Below are positions 22,637-34,120 of a stretch of DNA of 64,000 nucleotides, piece after piece (position 1 is the first letter of the stretch; every line of letters starts with the position of its first letter). The notes under the pieces are model-generated. The model was not told the DNA's origin. It made no database searches and was given only the letters and a program-made list of their open reading frames with translations. Origin of the DNA: Moniliophthora roreri (Eukaryota; Basidiomycota; Agaricomycetes; Agaricales; Marasmiaceae); the NCBI GenBank assembly GCA_001466705.2, contig LATX02000238.1, positions 124,001-188,000 of the forward strand, given 5' to 3'. The translations under genes and the position numbers were made by a program.

Positions 22637-23246
22637 TTAATTCCATCTCATCCTTATCTCATCCTTCCTACCGCTTCTTCTGAGCTGAAATTCCGCCTGA
22701 AAGTCGTGATCCGCTATTTGGGTAGCCCATTCCAAAATAGTTTCTTCCTGACGTTCTTCCAGGCACTCTAAGGCCTCCTTGGGAATCACAATGACCACCT
22801 CCCAATATTTCGATGCTTCCTCCCCGCGCTCAGACGCCTCTGCCCGACGCCTGACCTGTTCTTTATTGGTGCTGCAACTCTTCCTGGTATTTAGCTTCTT
22901 CCTCTTCTCGATGCTTTGATATCCCCTCGCGGCTCTGCAGGGTTTCTTCCCGACGTTGCACGGCCTCCTCCCGACGTTTGACCGCGTCTTCCTTGTGCTG
23001 TAGAGCCAACTCGCGACGCTTCGCAGCCTCCTCTCGGCGAATTAAAGCAGTCTCCCGCTGTTGTAAAGCCTCCTGCAAGCGCTTCAGTATGCTCTCTCGA
23101 CAATACTGCTCGAAACGCAAGCCTGCCCGCCGAAACTTGAGTATACTCTCCCCGAGGGAGAGATCTTCTGCCCTTCGGTTCATTTCTAATTCTCTTGTAC
23201 GAACTTGGCCGCCACTGCCATACCAAGGTCTTGTCTCTGAAGACAT
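22637..23246 (-). CDS. Coiled-coil protein with apparent frameshift
   Basis: Starts MSSETRPWYG at 23246 and continues through a highly charged heptad-like region (repeats of RREEA, KRREL, QRREE) to a stop at 22863. Just before that stop, a net one-base shift opens a second frame that keeps the same charged coiled-coil character (NKEQVRRRAEASERGEEASKYW) and runs on with ALECLEERQEETILEWATQ to a stop at 22637. No GT-AG intron can bridge the change. The coiled coil resembles that of the BAG protein at 2-3 kb, but no BAG domain is seen. Function unknown. Confidence 0.5.
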
Positions 23247-24477
23247 GAATAGTGTGACACCGAATGCGATGGGGGTAGGGAAGGGCGTTTAGCGGCGGAT
23301 GCATATCCAGATCGTGGGCTATCGTGAGCAGGATGAGCGCTGTGCGGTCACGCGAATAGCCTCGTGGTGTACATGAGAAGTCCAGAATCATCGGCATTGT
23401 TCCGAGCTTGAATACGAGGACTACTGAAGACCACAGCATTATGAATACGGTCCTAATCGATACATGTCCTGGCGTGCGAGAGGATCAAGCGCAGACGAGG
23501 TAAAGAAAAGCGCCGGTGACAAACAAAACGTTGAGTTGTAATGTAACGGGACCTCTGAGCAGAAGAACCACATACTAGCGTATTGACCATAATCCGTCCA
23601 ACACTCGCAGAATGAGCGAGTTGACCCAGCAGTGGTCCGTCTGCCGTGCCTTAATCCTTTGCATTGAGTACTGGAGGTCTGTGAGATTGCAGCCTTCGAT
23701 GGTTGAGCGGTGTAGCCTAAAAGGAAGTACGACCTCAGAAACGAGAACCACAAGAAAAAAGGCTAAAGCTGAACATACATGGTATCCCCGCGTTTCAAAT
23801 GTGTTCCTGTATTTTCTCATAGGCCTAACCATACCGCCCTTGTGAAAGAGTTTGATTTGGCACCCTCGAGTTTGCGAGTAATGCACATGTCGATGTCGAC
23901 GAGGTTCTGGAACCTTCAAGTCGATATATCGATACACGGTGGTCCATTCAGGTGCAACTTTGTACCTGCAGGTCGATATCCGAGACTTTTAACCAGCTCA
24001 GCGAGAAAACGGAGCGTTCAACATCGTTGACGTAGAAATTCAAGAATGATGGTGTTTATTTTGCCTCGTGCTACGATGACCGGATGTTTGCCGGACTTGG
24101 CCGGCAATTTTCATCCTTTTACCACCATCTCGACTTTCAATTATATCACATCAAGATGGTAGTTTCGCGACAGACATGCGTGTAACTGGTCAAGAATCAA
24201 GACGAGGATGTATCCATTGGCATTTGCGGAATTCCCGACAAATCTTGTTCAATAGATTCAAAACTCAATTTTCATGTACTCGGGGGGTGATTACCGGGCT
24301 GTCGATACGAGGTGCGTCTTGTCTACATTCAAAGGATTTGCCAATAGTAACAGCGCGTTGAAGTCCGGATTCTTCGGAAGGAAGAAGGCATCATTCAGGT
24401 TCCGTCATAATTGGGTCAGTTTCCAAGGATATCGTGAGTTGTGATGGTTAATCGCATTTCCACTCATGAATCATAGC
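23247..24477. other. Region with no secure gene
   Basis: A minus-strand frame at 23575-23937 contains a short hydrophobic run (ALAFFLVVLVSEVVLPF) that is more likely an intron ending CTTTTAG. No domain is recognised and the exon chain could not be completed. Confidence 0.4.
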
Positions 24478-24877
24478 ATAGCTCATCAAGGACCGGACAG
24501 CTCGATACGTCCAGACGTCTATGGAATCCCCTTCCATAATTGGCGCTGATGTAACCTCGTTCGAATAAACCGAAGCTAGTCCCGATAGGCCCAGCATTTA
24601 TTACTCCGTTGGTGTCAATACCCCATATCAAGGCTCACCTCAGACTATCGCACGCGTTGGCAGATTGAAGAAACGTATCGAGAGGTCAGAGAACCACAGA
24701 ACCATCGTCCCTCTGGCTGCAGCAGGCTACCGTTGGGCTTGATCCACGGGGCTTGCAGTTGAGAGGCACGTTTTTCCACCTTCAAAGGACCCCTCGATGT
24801 GACTAACCGCCGCCTCAGGTTCAAGCTGTGGTGTAAATGGACATTCGATAAACCATACGATGTTGAAGAGTTACAGC
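24478..24877 (+). pseudogene. Truncated duplicate of the GRDP (DUF1399) gene 5' region
   Basis: About 400 bp closely similar, in opposite orientation, to the 5' part of the GRDP gene at 40.6-40.2 kb. Shared runs include gctcatcaag, ttcgaataaaccgaagcta, ccgttggtgtcaatacccc, gcaggctaccgttgggctt and the exon-intron boundary with its GC donor. The copy reads TGGGCTTGA, a stop where the gene has TGGGCTTGG, and carries other indels. Similarity stops near 24877 (after gaagagtt). It is a dead fragment. Confidence 0.8.
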
Positions 24878-25760
24878 ACCGGATCGAATACCCAGTACAT
24901 ATACATGTACGTATAGAGCGTGTTTACGGAGTAGGAGTGTTCAGCTGCCATTGAGGGATAATTGGGTATTTCTGGTGAGGTCAATCCGACAATTCTAAAG
25001 TCGACATGGTTCAGTTAGATCCAAGGGTACGTCAGACGGTAAAGTAACGCACCCATGCCTATGCCTAAGCGCCCTCTATAAGTCTTACTGCCACATGTCA
25101 ACCAAGGACCTGTCTGATGACAGGAAAAGGGAGCGGCTAGGGGGTGGTGTCGTAGAAGTCAAGGTGCGCAAGGCTCGCTATGCGTGGTGACACTGATTTC
25201 GTTCCTTGTTCGCCGCGTGCAATGTCTCCACCGTGCACCATAATGCATGATGAGCAAGGTGGAGCTTTACTTGCACCACCGGAAAGCTCGATGGATCGGT
25301 GAGCAATAAAGTCATATTTGCTCTCACTTATGACTCTTAACATAGAATGCATCGCGTCTCCGTTCTCATGTTGTTAACAGCACGACGAATCCGAATGCTA
25401 ATACTTCTCCCGCTTCAAGTGCCTGCAAACTCTATTGATCGACTCAGCCTTGTCGTAGATGAAGATTTCATAGGATTGTAGCTACCCTTTTTGGTATGTC
25501 TGGCGACTATCGTGATCGTTGAGATGGATCTCAATATCCAAGTTGTAGGGATCATCATTGTGAAACAGGTCTCAATCGGGGGTGACGGAAGACGAGTGCA
25601 GTGAGCGGGATCCTTGAGCATCGCGTTTTCTCCTCCCGGCTAAGTCGCTGCGAGTGGGAAACCCTAAGTCGGCACATCGAAACCAACCTTAGCTTACGAT
25701 CAGACGGGTGCTGAGCCTTTCCTGTACGCTGATGATCATGAATACCACTCTACCAGTGGG
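24878..25760. other. Intergenic, no gene seen
   Basis: Small frames on the minus strand (25137-25352 and 25415-25621) lack domains and splice continuity. The right end is the promoter of the first DUF6534 gene. Confidence 0.45.
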
Positions 25761-25768
25761 TATAAAAG
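25761..25768 (+). promoter_or_regulatory. TATA box of DUF6534-1
   Basis: TATAAAAG lies 59 nt upstream of the ATG at 25820, a normal position for a fungal TATA element with a short leader. Confidence 0.6.
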
Positions 25769-25819
25769 GGCCTCGCAGTATCCTTCAGCTTGGGAAGGCC
25801 GCTCTACAGAACCTAAACG

Positions 25820-27689
25820 ATGTCTCATTCCGTGCACTCTAAGCAACCGGCTGGCCTTATGTGTGCCGGTGTCGATATTTCAAAAACTGGGGTTGGCGTT
25901 GGATTCATTGGTATGCTATAATCTTTATCTTACAGTTTTCCGCTCACAATTTTACTCTCGTTAAACTAGGTACTATTATTTCAACATTGTGGGCACCTGA
26001 TTGTCTTGAAGCCATTTGAAGTGCTGACTTGATCTAGTCTCTCGGGAGCTGTCTTCTACCAAGGGCTCACATACCTGTATTCCAACAAAGATCAGTGGTT
26101 CTTGCGACTTCTCGTGAGTGTTTCCTATGAGGAAGCGTCTAAATGTCACCTGAACCCCGAGCTACAGGTTCTTATTACGATGCGAGTGGAGCTTCTTGGT
26201 TTTGGTCCTGCTGAACCTTGAAAGACTGACCGTTACTCTCAGTGCGATAGACCTTAGTTCAACAATCTGCAAGATTATAGCTCTCTATCACTTTGTGGTA
26301 GGCTGCATTTCAGCCTTCCAATTAAGTTGTTCAAGTTACTGATATTCTGTTCTAGATTTCTCACTTCGGAGATTTGTCGAGACTTGTCCCGTATCTTGAA
26401 GGAGACGTGTGAGCAGCATCTCTCAAATAGTCATGAACGGAAGATATGCTCATACTTGGATCAGCTTATTCTCGTTCGAGCTATTTATCTCGCTGACGGT
26501 CGTCCTCGTGTGCGTACATTTCGCCGTCTGCCGCTCATCGTCATTGACTAGCGTTCCGTCAGTGTCGAGCTATTTTTCGCTAGCCGTTTGTACTTTCGTG
26601 AGTGGAATGTGGCCTGCATGCAGGCAGTCACTAACCGAGGTCGGATCGACAGTCAGACGTACTCATTGGAGTGTAACTGGCGTGGTAGTAAGTGTAATCA
26701 AACCTTGCTTGATCTCTCTGCTGACAAGATGCCTTCTACTCTACAGGTGATTTACGCGGTGATAGGATTCGGTTAGTTTTATTGTGGATGTGAAATATGG
26801 AACATGACTGACATACCGCTTAGCTCTCGGGATAGGCGAACTATATCCTACGCCTCTCTGATAACATGACTCAAGGAACATCCGGTAGCTGCTGGCATCA
26901 AGCAATTCAGGAATTCATACCTTGCCTTCGACCACACTTCCAAGGTTTGTTTATGTCCCTGATATCCTGCATTGCTTATAAGAAGCTCTGGGTACTAGAT
27001 TGAAGTCGGTCTGGCTATGATCTTCGTTCTCCGCAATTTCTGATATACTCGTGACTGTGGCATTATGGTGGTCGTTCCGTAAATCGAGGTCGGGATCTAA
27101 ACGGTATGTTTCCACGTTTTTGTGACTTGGAATATAGAGCTCACCGAACGAGCGACCTTTTAGAACCAATTCAATGGTGTATAAGCTCACCGAGTACATT
27201 GTGACTCGCGGCATCCTTGTTACATTGATCCAAATTCCCTCTCTCGTTGTCTTTCTTATCAAGACGACGAGTATGGAATGGTCTGCGATACAATTATCAT
27301 CGTCCAGTGCCGGTGTTTGCCGATTATATGGTCATGTAGGGGACCGTTCCAGTTCATCATAAGTAAAGTATATGTAATGACCATGGGTACGTCGTGCTTC
27401 ACTCATTTCCAATCAGCAACTTTGAACTTGATTCCGCGTCACCTTCCCCTGTGCTATGGGTGTCGATAATGCTAGTCGCAATGTAAGTAGTATCCGAGTC
27501 ACAATCCTAATATCTTCAATTTGAGCACTCTTTTGTAGGCTAAACTGCCGCGAGAGCATTCGTGCAAAGGGCAACGCCACTGTGACTGTCTCAGCCATTG
27601 AATTCGCCGATCTGAGAGATTTCGATGGAAGTTTTGCTGAATCAAATGGAAGCAGAGGAAGAGGCCATCCACTTGACAGTACGGTATGA
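25820..27689 (+). CDS. DUF6534-type integral membrane protein 1, many small exons
   Basis: Multi-pass (about 7 TM) membrane protein of a family expanded in Agaricomycetes; function unknown. It begins MSHSVHSKQPAG and runs through VGVGFIGTIIST, LSGAVFYQGLTYLYSNKDQWF, DLSSTICKIIALYHFV, HFGDLSRLVPYLEGD, FSFELFISLTVVL, SVELFFASRLYFL, SDILVTVALWWSFRKSRSG, then KLTEYIVTRGILVTLIQIP and LNCRESIRAKGN. Introns are short (about 50 nt) and exons often under 100 nt. Two junctions (about 26840-27040 and 27390-27470) could not be fixed by eye. The tail ends GHPLDSTV. A diverged paralogue lies at 46.8-48.9 kb. Confidence 0.72.
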
Positions 27690-28658
27690 TGTCTCTTCCT
27701 TGTTAACTTTTCCTGCCGTTCACGAACATATTTCAAGGATGTAAACAGGTCATGATACCTCAAAAATGTGAGAAAGCAGCTGCTATCCGTGTTGATGCCG
27801 TAGACGTACCAGTCTAGAAGACAGGGTTTTATAGCAATGACTCGAGTCGAAGATATGTTGACCTTTCATTACTGCTTCCGTTACCATTTCACCATTCGTA
27901 GGAATCAGACCATTTCTTTATCATCTTCCCATGACAGGCTCTTGCAACAAATGATGACAGCCACTCCTATCAGGTCCTGTACCTGGTCATATTTTCACGG
28001 TGGTTTCCAGCTGTATATCAATGAATTCAATTATGGCTGCCAAAACAGAAGAGCGAGACTCACGTTGCCCGTTGCGTATTACGGAAACGGCGCGCCTTTT
28101 GAATTGTGAGCTGCACTGTAAAGTGCCAAGCTCTACAGAGGGATCAGCCGTCATATTACGAGGCGAATCGGACACTGCGTACGTCGGCGGCACCACCAAC
28201 AGTCAAGCTGTTAGAGGTTGGTGCAGCGTCCACAACGATACCAAACGCAACGATTAGAGTGAATAGCTTTGCTAGAGGACTCATTGAGACTCGGAGAGAC
28301 TGGTCGCGAATATTTGAAGAAACAGCGAACCAAAGCTTTGGTATTATACACTAAAGATCGTTGAGCGCTACCTTCGACGTATGACACTTATCAATTGGAT
28401 GTGAAGGCACCGTGCCATTGACCCTGCAGCGCGACTGAGCCAGAAATGGCTCTTTGTTATGCGTTCGTGAGTCAACTGGAGCTATACAGAAACATGATAA
28501 ATTACTGCTTTTGATTTTGATTACATCCTAGCAAATATCCTATCCGATAACGATGGCAATAGCAATAACGAGAGCACCAAAAATGAGTGTAGCAAGCTTG
28601 TATCCATGTCCAAGTAGCCTTCAACATTTCCCGACAGCGTCTTCATACCCCCATCGAG
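27690..28658. other. Intergenic, no supported gene
   Basis: Overlapping frames at 27837-28354 on the plus strand have no recognised domain. The 3' flank of the GH71 gene starts at 28658. Confidence 0.45.
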
Positions 28659-30373
28659 TTAGACAGGGGGACTCGTCGGCGCAGCGCTCACACTAATCGT
28701 CGTTGTGGGCGCTGTCGTTGGGGGCGGGGAACTCGGCAACGAAGCAGTCGGTGCACAGTTCACCTTCAACCCATTACTAAACGCTGCCAACGAGTCTCCA
28801 CTCAACACATCCCTCTCTGCACCAGCCGGAACCGTACCCACATACGCGTTGAAGTTGTACAATCCACAAGGACAAGTATCTTGAATGGGCTTCAAACTCG
28901 TTTCGCTCATCACCTCTGCATTATTTCGGCTAAGGGCAAAGCGCTGAGCACCGACTTTGAAAGGAGCCTGGAACGCTGATGCACCTGCTGGAGCGTCGAA
29001 AGTATAGACGGTTCCACCAGAGTTGACGGTGACAGTTCCAGGGGATGTAAGAAGGGCAACGACGAAGACGTCGTCTTCCATGGTTTCCCAGCCATCTGGA
29101 CGGCCTTGGAAGAAGTCGGGGTTGTTGGGGTTGTCAATTGGGTCCATCGTGGTATCTGAATGTTTGGTTAGCAATAAGATATAGGTAGATAGGAGAAGCA
29201 ACGTGGAAAACCTCACCTGTACTATCACAATTGATGTTCTTGGACGTGATACGGTACCAGTAGATGAGTTTCTCCTCTCTGATGAAGGAGTTGACAGAGT
29301 TGGCCCCGGCTTTGTACGCTGCGATGAAAGGTCGAGAGAGTTCAGACCAGCCAGTGTGAGACATGTCGTTTGCCCACTTCGAAGCGCCATCGTCGGTGTG
29401 TTTGGCTGAAAGAGGTCCAATGTAATGTGATTCGCCGTAGTCATTCCACGTAACGATCTCAATGAACGTAGGCTGGAGAGCGAGCGCATCGATCCATCGG
29501 CGGTACAACAGCAAATCGCTAGGGAAGACCCAGTTCTTGCTATACGGTACCTCACGACCAAAGTGAGTGACTAGAAGGAATGTATCATCAGACCCGGTAC
29601 TGAAAAGGGCGTAACAGTGACTCACAGAACCACGGCGAAACGCCTGCAATATACCCCTTCCCACCCAAAGCACCCAAATACGCCTGGTCACCCTGCTGCA
29701 CAGTAACCAGATTCCCATTCTTCGGGGCCTTATTATTCCCATTGCTTTGCCAACTCTGCCAGTTCAACGCTCCATCCAAAGGTCCAAAGTCAGCTGCACC
29801 AACATGGAAATTGGGTGCGAAATAGATATCTACACCAGCTGCGTTCCTGATGGCCTGAACGTTCAATTGATCCCCAATGAACGATGACACGAAAACTTTG
29901 TTATTCCCAACGCGAAGTTGGCCGGGACGATTGGCGTAGGAAGCAATTGTGGAACCGATGAGGCCTTCGTCGCCTGGGTGATAAAAGTTGCAGTCAAAGG
30001 AGAGGAAGACTTTCATGTTGTTGGAGGCGGCGGAGTCGTATGCAAAGTTGAGCTGAGTTTCTTGGCCAGTGGCAATGTTGAGTGCGAATGCGTCAATGCC
30101 CAGGCCTTTGGCACGACGCATGTCGTCGTCATAGTCGGCAGCAGAGCCTCTGTTGCCTGTAATACCGATCTGAGTAAGATGGGGGTGTTAATCAGAGAAG
30201 CTAAGAATGATATGAGTAGGACGTACCATGAAATGAGCGAATACCAGCTTTGAGCTGGGAAAGCTTTGTCTAGCTGAGACTGATACCTCGGAGGAGAGGT
30301 TTAGTCCTGGAACGACGAATCCAGAAGCCAAAGACGCGCTGGCAGCGCAGAGCAAAAGAGCGGTACCCAGCAT
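28659..30373 (-). CDS. Glycoside hydrolase family 71 (alpha-1,3-glucanase, mutanase-type), 513 aa, secreted
   Basis: Hydrolyses alpha-1,3-glucan of fungal cell walls. Exons: 30227-30373, 29626-30169, 29217-29570 and 28659-29155, total 1542 nt. The signal peptide is MLGTALLLCAASASLASGF. GH71 landmarks are KLVFAHFMIGITGNR, DDMRRAKGLGIDAFALNI, VFLSFDCNFYHPGDE, FVSSFIGDQ, YFAPNFHVG, YIAGVSPWF, FIEIVTWNDYGESHYIGPL and WANDMSHTGW. The C-terminal domain is beta-rich (GWETMEDDVFVVALLTSPG) and ends in a Pro/Ser/Thr tail (PSSPPPTTAPTTT) that is likely O-glycosylated. A role in wall remodelling or mycoparasitism is inferred. Confidence 0.93.
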
Positions 30374-31241
30374 GATGTGGGGTTCAGAGGCTGGTTTGAT
30401 GCCGTAGTCTGATCGTCATGCTGATATATGTAGGCCTTCGGTGACATGAGAGAATGGAGTACACCCCTTCGGTTTCATTTGTCACAGATCATGACTGAAT
30501 ACGTCCATCAGACGCTCATCATTGTAATTTCATCGGTGATCCATGTGGACCGGAGAGCGCTCTCACTGGACATTCGTTCAGGGTAGAATTTTGAGTAAGG
30601 AAGCGAAAAATTCGGGTTTCAGGTATTGAAGATACGTATACAAATGGCATTGACTGACAGACTCGCGTATGCGTAATTGCCGATTGTGATTCGTGCCGGA
30701 TTGACCGAGTGTCGAGCTCCGGGCAGTTTGGCTAGGCTCATGAGAACCTAATAGCCTGGAGTTTCGTACGACCGTGATGAATAGGTCACGATCGATATCG
30801 ATACTGGCCCATGGTGGGAACGGAAATAGTCTTGATCAGGACAAAGTTTTGTGATGCATCGTTTGCATCGTTTGAGGCCAAGTGGTCGATGTTTGTTCGG
30901 GAACAAAGTCAGAAACCCTGAAGGCGAGTAACATTATGACAGTCACGGCGATCTCGGAATGACAGTCGAGCTGGGCGCCTGCGGGCGGACAAGAGCAGCG
31001 GACCGTGGGCTTGTTCTGTACGGTGCCATGGTAGTATAGATGTCGCCACAATCACAGGTCTCAGGTTCTAACAGCCGATTCAGTAACATGAACGACCGGG
31101 AATAGGTATTCAGCGCACCATATACATTCATCCCATGAATCTATCCCAAGCAGCGGACTCAACTATCACCGCCATCGTTATCATGATCGTTACTGGCCCG
31201 ACCGAGCTGAGATGAGGAAGCATGTATCGCCGGGGGAACAA
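30374..31241. other. Intergenic, no gene seen
   Basis: Contains the GH71 promoter. Frames at 30836-31131 on the minus strand have no support. Confidence 0.5.
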
Positions 31242-31565
31242 TGCTAGTGCGCATCCAAAATAGCCTCGTCCCGCCCTCCCAGTATCACTTTATGGTGATG
31301 AATTGCTAGTTGAAGGGCTTTGACAGTCGTCAGATGTCTGTTGGAAAGGAATCCGAATATCTTTATGGCACTCACCGCCTCATTTTCGAGACCTAGAGTT
31401 TCGTAAGTCTCGCGCGAACGTGTGTAGTGTTTCATTTTGGCGACAAGAACCCTGGAATGGTACGTGAAGCCCAAGTTGTGAGCCTGCTCTCTGGCGTAGG
31501 CAGGATTACATTGTGGTGGAATGAAGAAAAGTCAAGCGGAGTCGCTGGCACACTGAAGAATTTTT
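31242..31565 (-). CDS. Hypothetical helical protein fragment
   Basis: Reading on the minus strand, AYAREQAHNLGFTYHSRVLV, KMKHYTRSRETYETLGLENEA and then, after a possible 37-nt intron, VKALQLAIHHHKVILGGRDEA and ILDAH-stop. The amphipathic, TPR-like pattern suggests a real exon pair, but the 5' end could not be located and no family is recognised. The intron would be unusually short. It may be a relic. Confidence 0.3.
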
Positions 31566-32176
31566 AGTTCCTTGGTTTCGGTCAGCCAGTGAAATAGGTA
31601 CATAGAAGACGTACCATGCGCCGATGAGAACCTATCCCGACTTTCTTCCCCGCAGTCCATGATCGACAGCTGAAAAATCATAATCGACCAGATGGGCTCA
31701 ACTGAGTTGGGAACTCGAGCCTTAAGAATAGGCCGTTACCACACGAACGACGAATATTTGATTTCTCCGATCGGAAAGGAAGCCAAGCAGTATAATTCAT
31801 ATCTGGGAGGCAATGAGGAGGTGAGCATGAGTGCTCAATATCAAGGAGTGCCCACCAAGGAGAAATAGTGGCTTACAGTTACTAGGTTATTATCAGATTC
31901 AACATCTTCTCTTCGATCCATGTCTTGAAAGCATGGGCATGAGCCTAGACAATCGTAGACTGGGTTCGTGTGTCATTCCGGCCATGCATGGGCTCTCAAA
32001 GAGGCGAGCTCAGAACCTGCATCATGGTGGTAATGGTATGAAAGGAAAACGGCTGTTTGTCGCCGTTCGTGACAGTCACATCGAACGCGTAGAAAAGTAC
32101 CTTTTGAGCCTCAGAGGTATATTCGATCGACTTGTAACAAGTAACATAAAAAGATCCACTAAAACAGAAAGAAAAA
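31566..32176. other. Intergenic, no gene seen
   Basis: Open frames near 31831-32199 overlap the 3' end of the Chs5 gene and lack domains. Confidence 0.5.
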
Positions 32177-33757
32177 CTACAAAGGCACCTCTTCAGTAGG
32201 CCCAACATCCTCCTCGTCACTCTCATCTTCGTCACCCGTACTCCTCTCCTTCTCCACAGGCGGTGGCGGCGGAACCTCAATGCTCGAAGGTGTAATCACC
32301 CTTTGCACTGGTTCATCACCACTAGCAGCCGCCTCCTTCAACGTAGCCGGTACACCCTCGTCCTGCGATAGAACCGGCGAAGGGAATTTGAAATCCCGAT
32401 TCATAGTTCCAGTTCGGGATTTCCGTTTAGCTGATTTCGGGGTCGGTGCAGGGTCTTCGTCGGAGGCACGACCCAGTTGAACCTCTTCCCCATCACCCTC
32501 TTCGGCCTGTTCCTGAATTGGCTGTTCTCTTGGTGTTTCGGGTGGTTGACCGACAAACGTCGAGTTGGGTGTTGGCGGTGTCGCACTCGATTTCCTTGCT
32601 GGTGGAGGCATGGATGAACGCGTTGGGCTGCGCGATGATGTGGGTGCTTGCGAAGGACTGCCAGGTGATCGAGGTGTCGAGGACATGGATTGTGGACGGA
32701 AATGCGTAGATGCGTTCGTTGGTGGTTCAGCGCCAAGGTAATAATTTGCTATCGCGACCATTCTAGGGAGGTATCATTAGTATAGATTATGAAAAATAGT
32801 ATGACACACACTTTTTCTCTGAATGACAAGCCAAAATCCAATGCGGCATGACCACAGGGATACTCAGCTGCAACGCCCTCTGATACTCAACGCCCGGCGC
32901 ACCACCCACGATCCCACTAGCCTGTGCACCACTAGGCGTCGCAGCCGGGGTCGTACAGACGAAATGAGTCGTGTCAATCTGAATCTTTTCACTCCATTTC
33001 GCACCCATCTCGCGTAACGCCATCTTTGCATTTTCTAGCATAACCGCATCCTCCACATTTCCGAAACAGACTGATATACCCGATGTGTCTGTCATGGTAT
33101 GTGTACGGACGCGTATGAGGTTAGATGGATAGGTCCCGGCTGTAGTTCGGAGGATAAGTTGGAAGGTGTATTCAGAGTTGAGATCGAGGCCGGAGAGTTT
33201 AGTCGATGTGTTGGTCAGTGGCGAAGGAATAGCTGCTAATCTCTGGCCATTTCGGTAAATGTCCAATGAGCGGAGTTTTGCTGTGGCAAGTTTGAGAGCA
33301 GGCCATTCGAGGGTGACAGAGGTTTGGGTGACATTTCGTAGCTGAACACGATAAACAGGTGTACTAGGAGAGGTGGATGGGGCGCCTCACCTGCAATTTC
33401 GGCGCTTCGGGTATATCCCTTCCAAACGCTTCAAGGATGTCATCCTGAAGAGCCCAGAATTCAGCTTCCCTTCGTTTTTCTTCTGCGTGATTTTGGTACA
33501 CGGCAATGTTGACAATCGAGCCTGTCGTTGCGCCCGGAGGAAGTAATATCGAAGGAAACTCTATCAGGTGGGCTCGTTCGCCCAGCAAGATCTTTAAAGT
33601 CACTGTCAGAATCTGGAGAAATTCACGGTGGATATTAATTCGCTTACAGCCATGCCAGCGTCTGTATTTATAGTCAGTACAGGTCTCAAAGAGTAAGTTT
33701 TGGCTACGCACCGAGCTTTCCAACGGTAAACGTGAAACTCTCTTGCGCCTTGCTCAT
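32177..33757 (-). CDS. CHS5: Chs5-type exomer scaffold protein (FN3 + BRCT), 458 aa
   Basis: Core subunit of the exomer cargo adaptor, which takes chitin synthase and other cargo from the trans-Golgi to the plasma membrane. Exons: 33712-33757, 33648-33661 (14 nt), 33391-33591, 32812-33341 and 32177-32762, total 1377 nt, in frame. The N-terminus MSKAQESFTFTVGKLDAGMA is the Chs5 N-terminal domain. HLIEFPSILLPPGATTGSIV follows. The FN3 domain (LRNVTQTSVTLEWPA ... YPSNLIRVRTHT) and the BRCT domain (ISVCFGNVEDAV ... MPHWILACHSEKK) come next. The tail is Pro/Ser-rich then acidic. Residue-level resemblance to known fungal Chs5 is strong. The 14-nt exon is easily missed by gene finders. Confidence 0.93.
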
Positions 33758-34120
33758 CGTAGCAGACGTTATTGAAGCGGTGCTGAGAGACGTTGCGCGT
33801 GGTGTCCGGGACACAAATCCAAAAACGGGGCACCCGCTCTCACGCACGGGCCCACCGTTCAATGGATGTCCTCTGCACTTGCAGCAGGCCTGCAGCTCAC
33901 CATCATTGTCTCTCGAATCCAGGCCTTGTAACTCGCCAATAAAGTGGCCAGTATGAGCTATATCAAGCTATTGGGACTGTAAATCCACCACGGCCATAGT
34001 ACGTGTCGTCCTAAACTTCTCCGTTCTCCGAAGTTTTAACGAGCACGCCATCCTAGTCTATATAAATGGTATGCCTTCGATTTTCTATCTCTTCCGCGAA
34101 AATCCCATTCAATCGTCAAC
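33758..34120. other. Divergent promoter region between CHS5 and the aldo/keto reductase
   Basis: 363 nt. It contains CTATATAAAT near 34056-34065, about 60 nt upstream of the reductase start and suitable as its TATA box. A small frame at 33732-33956 is a shadow. Confidence 0.55.

Noticed and set aside
23575..23937. Minus frame with a hydrophobic run, considered as a membrane protein
   Set aside because: The hydrophobic part coincides with a good intron (GTATGTTC...CTTTTAG) and the rest has no membrane segments.
26411..26432. 22-nt intron in DUF6534-1
   Set aside because: Too short; a 51-nt intron from the same GTGAGC donor to GGATCAG keeps frame and restores the membrane segment.
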